Shown here: one piece after another, positions 44,683 through 54,592 of the stretch
Layout: each line of letters opens with the position of its first letter
How positions within the stretch are numbered: the stretch's first letter is position 1
Origin: Rudaea sp. 3F27F6
GTDB taxonomy: Bacteria; Pseudomonadota; Gammaproteobacteria; Xanthomonadales; Rhodanobacteraceae
Direction of reading: 5' to 3'
Assembly (NCBI RefSeq): GCF_005503555.1
Contig: NZ_SCNG01000009.1
Location: 82,038-146,037, forward strand
Length of the DNA stretch: 64,000 nt
Program-made: the position numbers and the translations under genes
The notes under the pieces: model-generated
Database searches by the model: none
Told to the model about the DNA's origin: nothing
Seen by the model: only the letters and a program-made list of their open reading frames with translations

Positions 44683-45651
44683 CTACGCGGAGGCGGCGCT
44701 AATCTCGTCGTCCGCTTCATCGTTCTGCGAATTGGCGTACGTGAATGGCAAACTGATGTAGTGCTCGCCGAGTTGGCTCAGTTGGCCAGGACCTGCCAGG
44801 AGGCTTGTGTAGTGAGGGTCGGGGCTTAAGCGACCGGTGAACCAGGCATAGCGAAAAACATCGTCCCGGGTTTCACAGGTGTTGACCATATCCGTCATCT
44901 GATCAATCTGCTGCTGTAGGGTGTTGATCGAAAAATATTGCTCTGTGTGCCAATTGGCGAATTCGGTGACCCAGTACGGTTTGTTGTACTTCGCCATGTA
45001 ATTGAGAATGAAGGTCAGGCCGAAGTCGTACCAGTGGATGCCCAAATAGTCGATACGTGGGAGCCGTCCTTGATTGCGCTCTTGGTACTCGGCGTAGAAC
45101 GCATCCATCCAAACAGTTGGATCTCCGTAATTTGGCATCGTGCCGAAGGTCATCTGCGGACCCACGATTTTCACACGGGCCCGCGCCGCTACCTCTTCGT
45201 AACCCGGCCAGAGTTGGGCTGCGACGTCCGGCGTGCAGTTCGCCTGGTCTGTCAGGTTGGGTTCGTTGAGCACCAGCAAGTGATCTATGTGAGGATGGCT
45301 GCGCAGGTAGTGCACCAGCTCGTCGAGATCGTAATTGGCAGGATCGTTCCACAGCATCGGATAGAAATCCATATCGAACTTTTTCGGATATTTCTCTCCG
45401 ATGCTCGCATTGGGGCTGGGGCTCCAGTTGTACCACCAGCTCACCCCTGGAGACAGAGCAATCAGATCGTTAGGGTCAGCCAAATCGTAAGCAATCCCTC
45501 GTTTGGCGCTCTTTTGAGACTCATTTTTTTTTGGCTTATCCGGATTGGCGCTGGCGATCGCCGGAGTAAGGCCGGCAAACGTTAGTGAAGCCAAGCTCAC
45601 AAGGCCGGCCGTCTGACGCAACATCTTTCTACGTGAATAGCTGGTTGACAT
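44683..45651 (-). CDS. GH128-like endo-beta-1,3-glucanase, Tat-exported
   Basis: A 322-residue protein. SRRKMLRQTAGLVSLASLTFA at the N-terminus, read as twin Arg plus hydrophobic stretch, suggests Tat export. The mature part has the GH128 (Asl1-like) layout: GVSWWYNWSP, then LNEPN near residue 127 (acid/base Glu), GIHWYD and TEFANWH near residue 228 (nucleophile Glu). The family cleaves beta-1,3-glucan (laminarin, curdlan). It is the last gene of a run on the minus strand with a GH13, sugar porter, TonB receptor and GH1, fitting a glucan-utilisation locus. Confidence 0.82.
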   Translation of the reverse strand: MSTSYSRRKMLRQTAGLVSLASLTFAGLTPAIASANPDKPKKNESQKSAKRGIAYDLADPNDLIALSPGVSWWYNWSPSPNASIGEKYPKKFDMDFYPMLWNDPANYDLDELVHYLRSHPHIDHLLVLNEPNLTDQANCTPDVAAQLWPGYEEVAARARVKIVGPQMTFGTMPNYGDPTVWMDAFYAEYQERNQGRLPRIDYLGIHWYDFGLTFILNYMAKYNKPYWVTEFANWHTEQYFSINTLQQQIDQMTDMVNTCETRDDVFRYAWFTGRLSPDPHYTSLLAGPGQLSQLGEHYISLPFTYANSQNDEADDEISAASA

Positions 45652-45760
45652 GAATTCCCTCCGTGAGTTGACTGTTGATTTTGCAAACGCCCGAATACTG
45701 TTTCAGAAAATTGCCCTACGACTCCCGTCCCCTAGGTTGCGATGCTCCGTCCTTGGCGAC

Positions 45761-47461
45761 CTATTTCACGAGCTGTGCGATGTAGACGGCATAGGGTGGC
45801 AGGCTCGTGTCGCCCACGAGCTGCAGCTTTCTGGCGTGACTGTTTGCCGTTAGCAGCAGCGTGACCTTACTCAGGCTGTAGCCCGGTACGTTGATCTGCA
45901 CCTTTTGTTCGCTGCCGGTCATGTTGAGCAGCACAAGCACTGTTTCCTTCTTGTAGCTCCGGGTATACGCAAGTACATTTTTTTCGTTCTGATTGAGTGC
46001 TGTGTAACTGCCGTCGCGTAGCGCCAAATGTGTTTTGCGCAATGCAATAAGCTTGCGGTAAAATGACAGGACCGAATTCGGGTCGGCGGATTCGGTCTCG
46101 ACATTGCGCGTACGCGCACTCTCCGGCACCGGCAACCACGGGCTGCCCGTCGTGAAGCCTGCGTTCGCGCCCGGCGTCCACTGCATCGGCGTACGTTCGC
46201 CGTCGCGACCTTTTTCCTCTGGCCAGCCGAGTTGACCGATCGGATCCTTGACGTCTTCGCGACGTGCAGGATCGGTATTGACCATGCCCAATTCTTCGCC
46301 GTAGTAGAGGATCGGCGTGCCCCGCAAAGTCAGGTACATACCGGCGAGCAGCTTGGCGACCATGTCGCTATCGGCGACGCTCTTCCCGTAGCGCGACGCT
46401 GCCCGTGGTATGTCATGGTTGCCGATCACATACACTGGCCATCCGCCAGTAGCCTCCACGGTTGCGATCTTTTCGCGGAATTCCTTCGCAGAGAGATCTG
46501 GCGTCGTTGCAAATGAAACGAACATCGGCATCTGCAGATTGCCGCCGTCGGGGCTGTAATATGCCTTCAATTCGTCGACACCCGTGGTCCAGGTCTCCCC
46601 TATCAATACAGCACCGAACTGGTCCGCAGTGTTGCGCAGACCGCGCAACACTGCATTATTTTCGGTCTGCAGTTTGTTGTTGTAGAGGAACTTTGTATTT
46701 GGGTCGCCATACTTGTTCTTGCCCGGTTCGACCGGGTTGTCGCGCAGTTGGGGATCCTCGAACAAAGTATCGACCGCATCGAGGCGGAACCCGGCGATGC
46801 CGCGGCGGTACCACCAGCGCGTAACATCATTGATCGCCTCGGCGACTTGCGGATTGCGCCAATTGAGATCGGGCTGCTGTTTGTAGAAGAAATGGTAGAA
46901 ATACTGTTGGGTCGTCGGATCGAACTGCCACGCAGAACCACCAAACAGCGAGATCCAATTGTTCGGCGGTGCGTCCTTCTTGCCATCGCGCCAGATGTAC
47001 CAGTCGCGATACTTGGACGAACGAGAAGATTTCGAGTCGAGAAACCAGGGATGCTGGTCCGACGTATGGTTGACGACCAGATCGAGCACGATACGCTGGC
47101 CGCGTTGTCTGGCCGCTCCAATCAACTTGTCCATGTCGGCAAGCGTTCCATACATCGGGTCGATATCGCGGTAGTCGGACACGTCGTAGCCGAAGTCGAC
47201 TTGCGGCGAAGGAAAACAGGGCGTGATCCAGATCGCGTCAACGCCGAGGTTGCGCAGATAGTCGAGCTTGGAGGTGATGCCATTCAGGTCGCCAATACCG
47301 TCAGCATTGCTGTCGGCGAAGCTGCGCGGGTACAGCTCGTAAAATACTGCGTGCTGCCACCATTGATGACCTTCGGCATCGACACTCTTGCCCACGGGCT
47401 CTGCGCCCGCTCGCAACGCCAGCAACATGCTGAAAATTAGTGATGCGGATCGTAGAAGCAT
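45761..47461 (-). CDS. GH13 alpha-glucosidase (oligo-1,6-glucosidase/maltase type)
   Basis: A 566-residue protein from ATG 47461, preferred over a TTG 27 bp upstream because of the GGGAAAC site. A signal peptide is visible (LLRSASLIFSMLLALRAGA). Catalytic residues of GH13 are in place: GFRLDAVDTL near 223 (nucleophile Asp), GETW near 287 (Glu), GNHD near 344 (Asp), and DLVVNHTSDQHPWF in conserved region I. GH13_23-type enzymes release glucose from alpha-linked oligosaccharides. An alpha-glucosidase among beta-glucanases suggests the locus handles mixed or alpha-glucan substrates. Confidence 0.9.
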   Translation of the reverse strand: MLLRSASLIFSMLLALRAGAEPVGKSVDAEGHQWWQHAVFYELYPRSFADSNADGIGDLNGITSKLDYLRNLGVDAIWITPCFPSPQVDFGYDVSDYRDIDPMYGTLADMDKLIGAARQRGQRIVLDLVVNHTSDQHPWFLDSKSSRSSKYRDWYIWRDGKKDAPPNNWISLFGGSAWQFDPTTQQYFYHFFYKQQPDLNWRNPQVAEAINDVTRWWYRRGIAGFRLDAVDTLFEDPQLRDNPVEPGKNKYGDPNTKFLYNNKLQTENNAVLRGLRNTADQFGAVLIGETWTTGVDELKAYYSPDGGNLQMPMFVSFATTPDLSAKEFREKIATVEATGGWPVYVIGNHDIPRAASRYGKSVADSDMVAKLLAGMYLTLRGTPILYYGEELGMVNTDPARREDVKDPIGQLGWPEEKGRDGERTPMQWTPGANAGFTTGSPWLPVPESARTRNVETESADPNSVLSFYRKLIALRKTHLALRDGSYTALNQNEKNVLAYTRSYKKETVLVLLNMTGSEQKVQINVPGYSLSKVTLLLTANSHARKLQLVGDTSLPPYAVYIAQLVK

Positions 47462-47561
47462 TTGTTTCCCATAAATGATGATTTGCAATTGACAAAGCGA
47501 ATGCGAAGACGCACGTGACGTTTTATTTCGTGCCGCTTTCCTTCCCGGGGGAACGTAGATC

Positions 47562-48974
47562 TCAATCTCGGCCGATATCTCGCAAACGACGGCCGCTCAT
47601 TAGATTCCGCTCTATCTGCTCCAACGTCTTACCCTTGGTCTCAGGCACGAATACAAACGTGAGGATGACGAATAGCAGGTTCAGGGCTGCGTACAGCCAA
47701 AATGTCGCAGGACTCCCTATCCCGTTGAGCAGAGACAAAAAAGTAAAGCCCACGATCATGTTGGCGACCCAATTGGTTACTGTTGAGCAGCCGATGCCGA
47801 AGTCACGGCCTTTCAGGGGTTGGATTTCGGAGCAGAGTGTCCATACCAAAGGACCTGCCGACATGGCAAAACCAACAATGAACAGAAGCAGCATCGTCAC
47901 GGAGAACATCTGTTGGCCATGAGTTCCAATGCCGATGTACATCATCGTGCCGACCGCTCCGAGACCCAAAGCCATCACGACGAATCCAGCATAGAGAATT
48001 GGCTTTCGCCCCAGCTTGTCGACGAATGCGATGGCGATAAATGTCGCAAGTACATTGGTAAGCCCTACCGCTGCAGTAAACCAAAGCTGCGCTGTCGTGG
48101 CGTATCCCATGTTTTCGAAAATGCGCGGCGCGTAGTACATCACTACGTTCATGCCTGTGAACTGCTGCATCAACTGAAGCAGAACACCGAGGCAGACCGA
48201 GCGGCGGAAATTGGAGTTCTCACGAAACATCTGCCAACCGACCTGCGGTTGACGCAATTGCTCGAAAATCGAATTGGCTTCCCGTTCCGCCGCCGCCTCG
48301 TCGCCACGCAGGCGGCGAAGGACGTCAAGCGCATCCTTGTCGAATCCTCGCATCAGCAGCCAGCGCGGACTTTCTGGCAAAAAAAGCACTCCGACCAAAA
48401 ACAGAATGCCAGGAACAACGATGACTCCGAGCATCCACCTCCAACTGCCGGAGTAGCTGAAAGCGGTATCGGAGAGAAACGCGACGAAAATGCCGATGGT
48501 GATCATGAGTTGATACAGAGAGATCATGGCCCCTCGCACATGTTCGGGTGCGACTTCGGCCAGATACAGGGGGGCGGCAAACGCTGCGATGCCGATCGCG
48601 AGACCCAATACAAGGCGTGCAGCGATCAGTATCGACGGGGACGCCGCGGCTGCGCACATAAGGGAGCCAGCCAGGAAGAGAGTCGCGCCGAGAATCAAGG
48701 AGCGTTTGCGACCAAGACGTTGCGACATCCAGCCGACCCCGAGTGCACCGATCGCTGCACCCAACATCATTGCGCTCACGATCCACTCTATTTCGTGGTC
48801 GCCGATGCCGAAATCCTTTTGGATGAACTGAACGGCTCCGGAAATGACCCCGATGTCCAAACCGAACATCAGCCCGGCCAATGCACCGAGCACGCACACG
48901 AAGATTGCTCCTCGAGTTGATTGCTGCTGAAGTGCCGACGTGGATGACGCAGAAGCCACTGAGCCGACATGCAT
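47562..48974 (-). CDS. MFS sugar porter (GalP/XylE/GLUT type)
   Basis: A 470-residue, 12-TM transporter. The sugar-porter signatures are present: GLDIGVISGA in TM1, RLGRKRSL after TM2, PESPRWLL before the central loop, QQFTGMN in TM7, DKLGRKP, and PETKGKTLEQIE after TM12. ATG 48974 is preferred to an upstream GTG because it begins at the usual distance from TM1. It would import glucose or a disaccharide released by the periplasmic glycosidases, in symport with protons. It lies between the GH13 and TonB receptor genes on the same strand. Confidence 0.92.
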   Translation of the reverse strand: MHVGSVASASSTSALQQQSTRGAIFVCVLGALAGLMFGLDIGVISGAVQFIQKDFGIGDHEIEWIVSAMMLGAAIGALGVGWMSQRLGRKRSLILGATLFLAGSLMCAAAASPSILIAARLVLGLAIGIAAFAAPLYLAEVAPEHVRGAMISLYQLMITIGIFVAFLSDTAFSYSGSWRWMLGVIVVPGILFLVGVLFLPESPRWLLMRGFDKDALDVLRRLRGDEAAAEREANSIFEQLRQPQVGWQMFRENSNFRRSVCLGVLLQLMQQFTGMNVVMYYAPRIFENMGYATTAQLWFTAAVGLTNVLATFIAIAFVDKLGRKPILYAGFVVMALGLGAVGTMMYIGIGTHGQQMFSVTMLLLFIVGFAMSAGPLVWTLCSEIQPLKGRDFGIGCSTVTNWVANMIVGFTFLSLLNGIGSPATFWLYAALNLLFVILTFVFVPETKGKTLEQIERNLMSGRRLRDIGRD

Positions 48975-49096
48975 GAGCGATGTGTCCAAATAGAAGTATT
49001 GTTGCGAGCTGACCACCCTCGGTAGCGGACATTTTTCTCCCGGCACCGCTTTCCGGTGCCGGTGTTGCCTTCTTGCAGCTATCCGGGGGCGGAGTC

Positions 49097-52000
49097 TTAG
49101 AACGTGAAACGGAACGCCGCGTTATAGCGCCGCTCGCTGCGCAGCCAGGACTTCGGCACCTGCAGCCCTTCCGGATTGATCACGTAGTAGGTTTTGGTCT
49201 GCGTATTGAGCAGATTGCTCACCTGGAAAGCGAACTTCATGTGTTCGGAAAACGAATAGATGATCGATCCGTCGAGATACCCGGCGGGACCGCTGTACAC
49301 GGGCGCGAACGGCAACGTCTGATCCTCGTTCGTGACCAGTACGCGCGAATTCCAGTTGTACGCCAAGCGCGCTGACCAAGTTTGGTTGTCGTAGAACAAT
49401 GCTACGTTGGCGGTGTTTCTCGCCAGACCTTGGAGAGGCAAAGAGTATTGGCTATTGCAATCGTTCTTCTGGTCATACTGATTGGGGCAAAAAAAGGTGG
49501 GGCCGTAGTTGAATCCCTGACTCTTGATATAGGTGTAGTTGATCTGTGTCCCCAGACCGGACAACCAACCCGGCAGGAATTTGTAGAGTTGCGTGTACGC
49601 AACTTCTGCGCCCTTGATAATGCCTCGCTGACTGAGGTTGAACAGACCTGGTGTGAATCTGGCCGTATAAGTCACGCCGTTGTTGGTCACCGGATAGTAG
49701 ATTGGCGGCAAGTTGCCGCCGTTCTGGATGGTGTCGGTGAGCTGCTTGTAGAAGATGGTGCCGGTCAACGAACTGCCTTCCGCGAAATACCATTCCGTCG
49801 TCACGTCGTAGTTGTGCGCTTTGATCGGTTCGAGAAACGGATTGCTGGGTGTAGGCGGATTGGTAGGTGTAGTGGTGGCCACATTCACGAGCAACTGCGA
49901 GCCACCATACAGACCGCTGATCCCACTATTACTCGAGGTCTGGCTTAGGGGCGGCCGCCATAGCGATCTCGACCAAGCGAAGCGTGTAATGAGATCGTCG
50001 GTCCAGCCGATACTTATGTTGAAGCTCGGCAACCAGTTCGTGAACACGTTGCTATTCGTTACGTTGGTGTACGCACCGTTGGCAAATTTCAGATACGACT
50101 GCTGATCAAATCCGGGATAGCAGAAGGTATTGGGTAGCGGTGTGCTGGTCTGACTCGCGCAATAACCCGCAGGGGTATACGGGTTCCCGTCGGGGTCCTT
50201 ACCCAGTGTCAGCAACGGATAATTGAAATTTCCCGATGAATACTCGTAAGTACGCACGTAGCGTACGCCGGCGTTGCCAGTAATCTGCAGGCCCTCAAGG
50301 AAACCGGTGCCTTCGTTGCCGAAGTCCAAACGCAAGTAGCCGGCCTTGGTCTTTTCCTCGTTGCTGTATACGTTTCCGCGGGGGAAAAGTGTGCCCGGTA
50401 CGAGATCCGTGCGGTCAGTGAGGAACTGCCAGTATTGCCCATATGAACCGCCGCGCTGCTTGAAAAGCTGCCATATGTCGTTGTTCAGGGAAACCAGAGT
50501 GGCGAACTGTTGAATCGGGTCGAAATTTGCGTACGGCAAGACATAGCCGGTCGCACCATCGAACGATTTCAGACTCAATGGAATAGATTGGAGATACTTG
50601 GGCAAGTCGGCGAGGCTGATGACTTGCGCGTGGGAAGGATCGGCGTAAGGACCTGGCCACCCGCCATAGGTGTAGATTCCACGTACGGTCTCGGCGCGAT
50701 CGGCATAACGGACGCCGAACTTCAACGCCTTGAAAAAACCGCTGTCGCTGCCAGGTAGGTCGAAAATCCCGTCGGCACGGAAGGCCCGTTGGGTACCGTT
50801 GTCCCGCCCGCGTGCCTCGCCCGATGACGCCCAGTACCAATTGGCAGGATTGGCAAAATACTGAGCCGTGGACGAACCGTCCGGCGCAAGCGCGGCGATG
50901 ACCGGTGAATCCTTGTCGCGCAAATCCAAAGCCCAGTTCGCCTTGGTTTGAGCGATGGCGTAGTCGGAAGCACTCTTGTCGCGCGCAAAAACATTCTGTG
51001 CGTCGAACGTCAAATGCAGGCGGTCGGTCGCCTCCCATTTCACGTTGAGACTGACGTCGTTGACGGTGCTGCGATCGTAGCTCGCAAATGTTCCCGCTTG
51101 AGTGGGCACACCACCAACGTTGTAGGGCCCGAAGCTCAAGAGATTGGATGGCTTGGGTTGAGTGATGGTGCCGTAAAGGAGCCTGCCCTGGCTGTCGAAC
51201 GCGTATGGCGAGTTGCTGCTTGGTATATCGCAGTTTGTCGTAGCGAAATTGTCGGTGCCACAACTGCCTCCGTTGGCCAGAAACGTATGTTCCAGGCGGC
51301 TGGTATACGAAGAAGCGCGTACCCAGTTGAACGTGGCCTGCAGCGTTTTTTCGGGGTTTTCCCATTGCAACGCGAGCACACTACCTACACGACGCGTATC
51401 GAGATCGCTGTTACGAAACCCACCGCCGTCTGGAGCGTATACGGTCTGATTGGCGGTCAACCCCGGGTAATTGTCGGCGTAGCTGGTGCCTTCGGTGAAA
51501 TTGCGTACGCTGTTGCCGCCCCAGCGCGTCTGATAGTCACGAATTTCCTTGCCGCTCGAATACGTAGGGACATCATCGAAGGACATGCCAGCGACAATGC
51601 CGAAGCGGCCGATCGACGTTTCGAATTTCTTGTCGAACATGCCGGTGAAATTGGGGCCTTGCTTCTTTTCGTTTTCGCCGTAGGTGATCCCCGTGGAGAA
51701 ATAGACGCTGTCCTTGTTGGAGTCGAACGGCTTGCGCGTGATGAGGTTGATCGAGCCGGCAATACCGCCTTCGACCTGATCGGCGGTCTGATTTTTGACG
51801 ATCTCGACCGCGCTGATCAACTCGGGCGAAACGGTCGAAAAATTCAATCCCGAGCCGGTACCTGCCGAAAACACTTGGCGCCCGTTGAACAAGGTGGAAA
51901 TGTAGCTCAAGCCTTGCAAGGTCACTCCGGAACCCTGCACCGAGAAGTGATCCGGATCCGTGGGCGTCGCAAAGCGGGAGACCGTGATGCCCGGTACACG

Positions 52001-52375
52001 CTGCAAGGCTTCGGTAACCGATTGGTCCGGCAATGCACCAGCATCCTGTGCCGAAATCGCATCGATCACGGTGTCCGCGAAGCGTTTGGCTGCCTGCGCG
52101 CGACTAAAACTTGCGGCATAGCCCGAGACAGTTATTCCTCCCAATTCCTTGGGGGCGGCTGCATCGCTAGCCTGCGTATCCTGCCCTCCAGGCTGAGTTG
52201 TTGAACTGCCCTTCTTTTTTTCTGATGCGGCGCTCGGTTCACTCGCCTGCGGCGTAGTCGATGACGTCTGCGCATGCAGTTGCGCAGACGCGAACAGAGC
52301 CGCCGCGATTGCCCAAGACAATTGGCGATATCGATTGGCGGGGCCTTTATGCCCAAACGCGGATTGCTTTTTCAC
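49097..52375 (-). CDS. TonB-dependent receptor for oligosaccharides
   Basis: A 1,092-residue outer-membrane receptor with a signal peptide (AIAAALFASAQLHAQ), a Ser/Lys-rich linker, a TonB-box-like GGITVSGY near residue 80, a plug domain (SVTEALQRVPGITVSRF) and a 22-strand barrel ending in the terminal Phe (FRFTF). This large class in Xanthomonadales imports carbohydrate oligomers. The neighbouring glycosidases, sugar porter and LacI regulator support that. GAGTG-type plug loops and long extracellular loops with cysteine pairs (FCPNQYDQKNDCNSQY) are present. Confidence 0.93.
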   Translation of the reverse strand: MKKQSAFGHKGPANRYRQLSWAIAAALFASAQLHAQTSSTTPQASEPSAASEKKKGSSTTQPGGQDTQASDAAAPKELGGITVSGYAASFSRAQAAKRFADTVIDAISAQDAGALPDQSVTEALQRVPGITVSRFATPTDPDHFSVQGSGVTLQGLSYISTLFNGRQVFSAGTGSGLNFSTVSPELISAVEIVKNQTADQVEGGIAGSINLITRKPFDSNKDSVYFSTGITYGENEKKQGPNFTGMFDKKFETSIGRFGIVAGMSFDDVPTYSSGKEIRDYQTRWGGNSVRNFTEGTSYADNYPGLTANQTVYAPDGGGFRNSDLDTRRVGSVLALQWENPEKTLQATFNWVRASSYTSRLEHTFLANGGSCGTDNFATTNCDIPSSNSPYAFDSQGRLLYGTITQPKPSNLLSFGPYNVGGVPTQAGTFASYDRSTVNDVSLNVKWEATDRLHLTFDAQNVFARDKSASDYAIAQTKANWALDLRDKDSPVIAALAPDGSSTAQYFANPANWYWASSGEARGRDNGTQRAFRADGIFDLPGSDSGFFKALKFGVRYADRAETVRGIYTYGGWPGPYADPSHAQVISLADLPKYLQSIPLSLKSFDGATGYVLPYANFDPIQQFATLVSLNNDIWQLFKQRGGSYGQYWQFLTDRTDLVPGTLFPRGNVYSNEEKTKAGYLRLDFGNEGTGFLEGLQITGNAGVRYVRTYEYSSGNFNYPLLTLGKDPDGNPYTPAGYCASQTSTPLPNTFCYPGFDQQSYLKFANGAYTNVTNSNVFTNWLPSFNISIGWTDDLITRFAWSRSLWRPPLSQTSSNSGISGLYGGSQLLVNVATTTPTNPPTPSNPFLEPIKAHNYDVTTEWYFAEGSSLTGTIFYKQLTDTIQNGGNLPPIYYPVTNNGVTYTARFTPGLFNLSQRGIIKGAEVAYTQLYKFLPGWLSGLGTQINYTYIKSQGFNYGPTFFCPNQYDQKNDCNSQYSLPLQGLARNTANVALFYDNQTWSARLAYNWNSRVLVTNEDQTLPFAPVYSGPAGYLDGSIIYSFSEHMKFAFQVSNLLNTQTKTYYVINPEGLQVPKSWLRSERRYNAAFRFTF

Positions 52376-52490
52376 TATGCTCCTCCCAAGTATTCGATGA
52401 ATGTTTGAGCTCTATCGGCGCGACGCCGGCCCTGTACATCTCAAATCCCCTCTATCGGCTTTCACTTACCGATTTTTTTGCTTTTTCCCT

Positions 52491-53981
52491 TCAGACGACT
52501 TTGTTTTCTGCGATGATTTTCGCGTACCACGCCGCCGAGTCTTTCGGCAGACGCTTCTGCCCGTTCTCGAAATCGACATAGATCAAGCCAAAGCGTTGCG
52601 TGTAGCCTTCGCTCCATTCGAAGTTGTCGAGCAGGCTCCAATGGTGGTACGCACGCACCGGCGCTCCGTTGCGGATCGCACGCGACAATTCGAGAAGGTG
52701 GGCACGCGCGTACGCTATGCGCTTGGCATCGTGCACGCCGCCATCGGCGGAAGGCCCTATGTTGTAAGCCGCACCGTTCTCGGTAATTTCGATTGGAATG
52801 CGGCCGGTGTGCCCGGCCATTTCGGTGACGATGTCGTAGAAACCTTTCGGATAGATGTCCCAGCCGAAGTCGGTCTTTTCCTGAGAAACGCGCTTCTTCG
52901 GCTCAAACGACTTTGTACCGAGGCCTGGAATCAGAGCTTGCGCATCCTCCTGCACATAGCTGCATGAGTAGTAATTCAGCCCGATGAAATCGAGCGGTGC
53001 ACGCATGATTTCTTCATCGCCGGAACGGAAGCCCAGCAATTCGGACTGCCGCTCGGAGGGCAAGACGCCCGCGGGATAGTGTCCCTTGAGCGCCGGGTAG
53101 ACGAACCACAAATTGCCGAATTTGTCTTGCCGCTCGGCTGCGGCGCGATCCGCGGCCGAAGCAGTGGCGGGCACGACCGGGGCGACGTTGTACGCGCTAC
53201 CCACCTCCGCGCGTGGCCTCGATGCCTTGATCGCTCGATATACCAAACCTTGAGCAAGATTGGCGACATGCGTGGCGCGCAACGCCGCAAGTGGTTCCTT
53301 GCGTCCCGGTGCATGGATGCCCTGAGCGTAGCCGAGTACGGTGAAGATGTAGGGCTCGTTGAAGATGACCCACTGATCGATGCGATCGCCGAGCGCGTCG
53401 ACGACGATCCGAGCGTAATCGGCCAAACGTTGTGCCGTGTCGCGCTCCGGCCAGCCTCCGGCATCTTCGAGTGGCTGCGGCAAATCCCAGTGATACAAAG
53501 TTGGCAACGGGCGAATGCCATCTTCAAGCAACGCGTCGGTGAGCCGGCGGTAATAGTCCAAACCCTTTTGATTGACTATGCCGCTGCCCTGCGGCTGCAC
53601 TCGCGGCCAAGCGATCGAGTAGCGATAGCTCTGCATGCCCAGACGTTTGGCGATCGCAACGTCCTCGGCGTAGCGACGGTAACTGTCGCAAGCAACGGCG
53701 GCATTGGCGCTTCCCTTGATCTTGCCAGGCGTTCCGACGTAGTGATCCCAGATCGACTCGCCGCGTCCGTCGACATGAGTAGCGCCCTCGATCTGATAGG
53801 CTGCCGTCGCCGCGCCCCAGAGAAAGCCTTTGGGGAATTCACCGATGCGGCCTTTAGGTGAACCGACTACTGATTCGCCCGGCAGTTTTTCGGCTAGCGC
53901 AGTCTGCGTCAGCAAGGCGTTGCCGCCCAAGGCCAAAGCAAACCGCATGAAATCGCGACGACGCATTGAAGTCCTACTCAT
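52491..53981 (-). CDS. GH1 beta-glucosidase, Tat-exported
   Basis: A 496-residue protein. ATG 53981 is followed by MRRRDFMRFALALGGNALL, a twin-arginine signal. The GH1 barrel is complete: FLWGAATAAYQIEGA, YRYSIAWPR, YHWDLPQPLED, FNEPY near 207 (acid/base Glu), ITENGA near 402 (nucleophile Glu) and HHWSLLDNFEWSEGY. It hydrolyses beta-linked glucose from oligosaccharides, here in the periplasm. It is the first gene of the minus-strand run, with the LacI gene upstream. An outer-membrane receptor gene follows after 115 bp. Confidence 0.93.
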   Translation of the reverse strand: MSRTSMRRRDFMRFALALGGNALLTQTALAEKLPGESVVGSPKGRIGEFPKGFLWGAATAAYQIEGATHVDGRGESIWDHYVGTPGKIKGSANAAVACDSYRRYAEDVAIAKRLGMQSYRYSIAWPRVQPQGSGIVNQKGLDYYRRLTDALLEDGIRPLPTLYHWDLPQPLEDAGGWPERDTAQRLADYARIVVDALGDRIDQWVIFNEPYIFTVLGYAQGIHAPGRKEPLAALRATHVANLAQGLVYRAIKASRPRAEVGSAYNVAPVVPATASAADRAAAERQDKFGNLWFVYPALKGHYPAGVLPSERQSELLGFRSGDEEIMRAPLDFIGLNYYSCSYVQEDAQALIPGLGTKSFEPKKRVSQEKTDFGWDIYPKGFYDIVTEMAGHTGRIPIEITENGAAYNIGPSADGGVHDAKRIAYARAHLLELSRAIRNGAPVRAYHHWSLLDNFEWSEGYTQRFGLIYVDFENGQKRLPKDSAAWYAKIIAENKVV

Positions 53982-54592
53982 TTCAGTTGTGGGCAAGCGT
54001 CATCGCAAGGGCCTTTCGGTGAGATTCAATCGTTCTGATTGGGCCGCCGAGAGGCAGGGGATGCGTAAAGGGCAGTCTCCTTTCGAGACGACGCTCCTTC
54101 TGCGGAGCGCGGTGCAGGTACATCGGCGCCAAGTTGAAAACGAACTGCCGGATTTGCATAGGCCGGTTCTTCCAAGTCGTCAAAAACCAAATCTCAATCA
54201 AGCAATTACGCGGCACCGGTCAAATGTTCCAGCGCTGTCATTTCGCGAGAAAACAATGGGCCGGCACCGATAGGTCACTATTGCCCACGAAACCGGCCCA
54301 CCCCTGTAGAAGAGACGCTTGGCGAAGAGCGCCCGAAGTAAGCACGGCTCTCCTTTTCCTGTTCCTAACCAACTAATACGAAAGAAGGCGCCTCAAACCT
54401 TCATCGAAGTTGGCTGGTGGGTTGCTCCGGGCTTTGGCGTGTTGCAAGACACCGAGTGCGGTGGACGCGAGGACTACTCTCGTACCATGGCGTACGGACA
54501 AGGATGCAGATTGCTTAGCTCACTCCCCGCTATGTACTTCCTGCATACAACTCAACTCGTCTGCAGAATGAAAACGCCGCCGGAAACGACGT
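53982..54592. other. Regulatory and noncoding region between GH1 and lacI-type genes
   Basis: This 611-bp region should hold the GH1 operon promoter and LacI operator. A small inverted repeat CAATC-N5-GATTG lies at 54027-54041, 46 bp before the GH1 start; it is a weak candidate. No gene, terminator or RNA is recognised. Confidence 0.4.

Noticed and set aside
44190..44720. 176-codon minus-strand frame upstream of the secreted protein gene
   Set aside because: Overlaps the conserved leader region, has no motif, and its content is inconsistent with neighbours.
47820..48920. 366-codon plus-strand frame opposite the sugar porter
   Set aside because: Antisense of a recognisable 12-TM transporter; very rich in His/Gln/Arg without motifs.
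50948..52204. 418-codon plus-strand frame opposite the TonB-dependent receptor
   Set aside because: Antisense shadow; no ribosome site or domain.
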